A program made the translations under genes and the position numbers. The notes under the pieces were generated by a model. That model saw nothing but the letters and a program-made list of their open reading frames with translations, was not told the origin of the DNA and made no database searches. Of a stretch of DNA of 6,535 nucleotides, positions 5,538 to 6,535 are shown in pieces. Numbering within the stretch: the stretch's first letter is position 1; each line of letters opens with the position of its first letter. The stretch comes from an uncultured Chloroflexota bacterium. GTDB taxonomy: Bacteria; Chloroflexota; Anaerolineae; Aggregatilineales; Phototrophicaceae. Where the stretch lies: NCBI GenBank assembly GCA_903904765.1, contig CAIVEA010000235.1:1-6535 (forward strand), in the 5' to 3' direction.

Positions 5538-6535
5538 ACCCGCAACGCATTGTCCTGATTCTGCCGTGCTGCATCGGTGATGTGGTGCTGGCAACCGCCA
5601 CCCTGAAGGCGCTGCGGCGGCATTTCCCGCAGGCGCATCTCACATGGGCGGTGGGTACATGGTCGAAAAGCGTGCTGGAAGGCCACCCGCTGCTGGATGC
5701 CGTATGGGATACGGGCGCGGCGGCGCTGCCTGTGAAAAGCGCCGCCGGATTTGTGCGCTTCGTGCTAGGTCTGCGTCAGGGGCGCTACGATCTGGCGGTG
5801 TCGCTGGTGCGCTCCCCGTTGATGAGCGCGGCGGTCTGGCTGGCGGGTATTCCCCTACGCGCCGGACTGGACAGCGGCGGGCGCGGCTTCGGCTACAACC
5901 TGCGCGTGCCGCTTGACCCTTTGCAGCGCCGCCATGAGGCCGAAATTTACCTCGATGTGGCGCGGGCGCTGGGTGCGGATACCGCCAACTGTCACGCCAA
6001 TCTGCCTGTGTCCGGTGCGGCACGGGCGGCGGTGGCGGCGCAACTGGCAGCAGCAGGTGTTCAAACGCCGTATATCGTGCTGCATCCGGGCGGCGGGCAA
6101 AACCCCGGCATGACGCTCGACCTCAAACGCTGGCCGCCGCCGCACTTCGCGGCGCTGGCAGATCGCCTAGCCGATATCGGTTCGGTGGTGCTGTTGGGCA
6201 GCGCGGGGGACGCTGATCTGGTGGCAGCGGTGGCAGCGCAGATGCACGTCCCCGCCGTTCGCATGGACGGACGTTTGAGCATCCCGCAGGCGGCGGCGCT
6301 GGCGCAGGGGGCGCGCCTGTACGTGGGCAACGACACCGGACTCACGCATGTGGCGGCGGCGACGGGCGCGAAAACCGTGATGATCTTCGGCCCTTCCGAC
6401 CCCGCCCGTTACGCGCCCTTCGCGCCAGATGCCCATTCGCTGTGGAAGCCGGGTGCGGTGCAGGCCGGCGGCGTGGCGGCGGGTGTTCCGGTGGGCTGGA
6501 CGTGGGCGAAAGATGGCCTGAGCGTGGAAGATCGG
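5534..6535 (+). CDS. Family 9 glycosyltransferase (ADP-heptose:LPS heptosyltransferase-like), 3' end outside window
   Basis: A GTG at 5534 opens a frame of 334 codons running off the window end. The GTG overlaps the hydrolase TGA by four bases (GTGA), and no separate strong RBS is seen, so translation is probably coupled to the upstream gene. The protein has the GT-B fold pattern of GT9: an N-terminal IVLILPCCIGDVVLATATLKALRRHFP (residues 6-32), a mid-protein LHPGGG (183-188), KRWPPPHFAALADRL (198-212), and the sugar-nucleotide-binding block YVGNDTGLTHVAAATGAKTVMIFGPSDPARYAPF (263-296). Known members transfer heptose from ADP-heptose onto lipopolysaccharide core. If the host is a Chloroflexota member without classical LPS, the acceptor is more likely another surface glycan; that is inference. 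Family length is usually about 330-360 residues, so little is missing. Confidence 0.88.
   Translation, partial: MNPQRIVLILPCCIGDVVLATATLKALRRHFPQAHLTWAVGTWSKSVLEGHPLLDAVWDTGAAALPVKSAAGFVRFVLGLRQGRYDLAVSLVRSPLMSAAVWLAGIPLRAGLDSGGRGFGYNLRVPLDPLQRRHEAEIYLDVARALGADTANCHANLPVSGAARAAVAAQLAAAGVQTPYIVLHPGGGQNPGMTLDLKRWPPPHFAALADRLADIGSVVLLGSAGDADLVAAVAAQMHVPAVRMDGRLSIPQAAALAQGARLYVGNDTGLTHVAAATGAKTVMIFGPSDPARYAPFAPDAHSLWKPGAVQAGGVAAGVPVGWTWAKDGLSVEDR

Noticed and set aside
4593..5594. Minus-strand 333-codon open frame
   Set aside because: It is the antisense shadow of the UlaG-like hydrolase, which carries all its family motifs and a strong RBS on the plus strand.
5640..6436. Several short open frames on both strands in the right part
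   Set aside because: All overlap the continuous GTG-initiated GT9 frame, which has clear family motifs.

Overview
The window looks like part of a Chloroflexota chromosome, probably Anaerolineae-like. This is inferred from style rather than from a marker gene: mostly GC-rich coding sequence, a lipoprotein with a very long Thr/Pro ('TPTATVT') linker followed by WSP-type beta-propeller blades and a bacterial SH3 domain, and a UlaG-like hydrolase followed by a family 9 glycosyltransferase. No rRNA, tRNA, integrase, transposase or CRISPR array was seen.

Left part (1-1627, + strand): the 3' end of an unrecognised gene (2-112) is followed by a complete EamA/DMT-family membrane transporter (162-1454) with an extra helix and a soluble C-terminal tail. 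After it lies a second, start-less copy of the same unrecognised C-terminus (1466-1627). The two copies form an imperfect direct repeat of about 103 bp whose differences fall mostly at third codon positions, so both descend from a translated gene. The transporter is visibly poorer in G+C than the rest of the window.

Middle (1650-3976, - strand): one long gene for a secreted lipoprotein: signal peptide with lipobox, about 300 residues of Thr/Pro-rich stalk containing a 30-bp tandem repeat, a WD40/TolB-like propeller, and an SH3b domain. A one-base frameshift at about 1866-1869 separates the SH3b domain from the rest. A good sigma70-type promoter and a ribosome binding site lie upstream.

Divergent intergenic region (3977-4691, about 715 bp): no convincing gene. 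It holds the lipoprotein promoter and, mainly in 4323-4502, a dense array of 9-10-mers of the form TTWT(G/C)(A/G)ACAG in both orientations, including a perfect 12-bp-arm palindrome and a 31-bp tandem module. The array resembles variant DnaA boxes or iterons, or a large operator. It is the most unusual part of the window. Three copies of TTATCGCAAG flank it.

Right part (4692-6535, + strand): a UlaG-like metallo-beta-lactamase-fold hydrolase whose stop codon overlaps the GTG start of a GT9 (ADP-heptose:LPS heptosyltransferase-like) glycosyltransferase that runs off the window end. The two form a translationally coupled pair, suggesting a cell-surface or sugar-related role, though their substrates cannot be read from the sequence.
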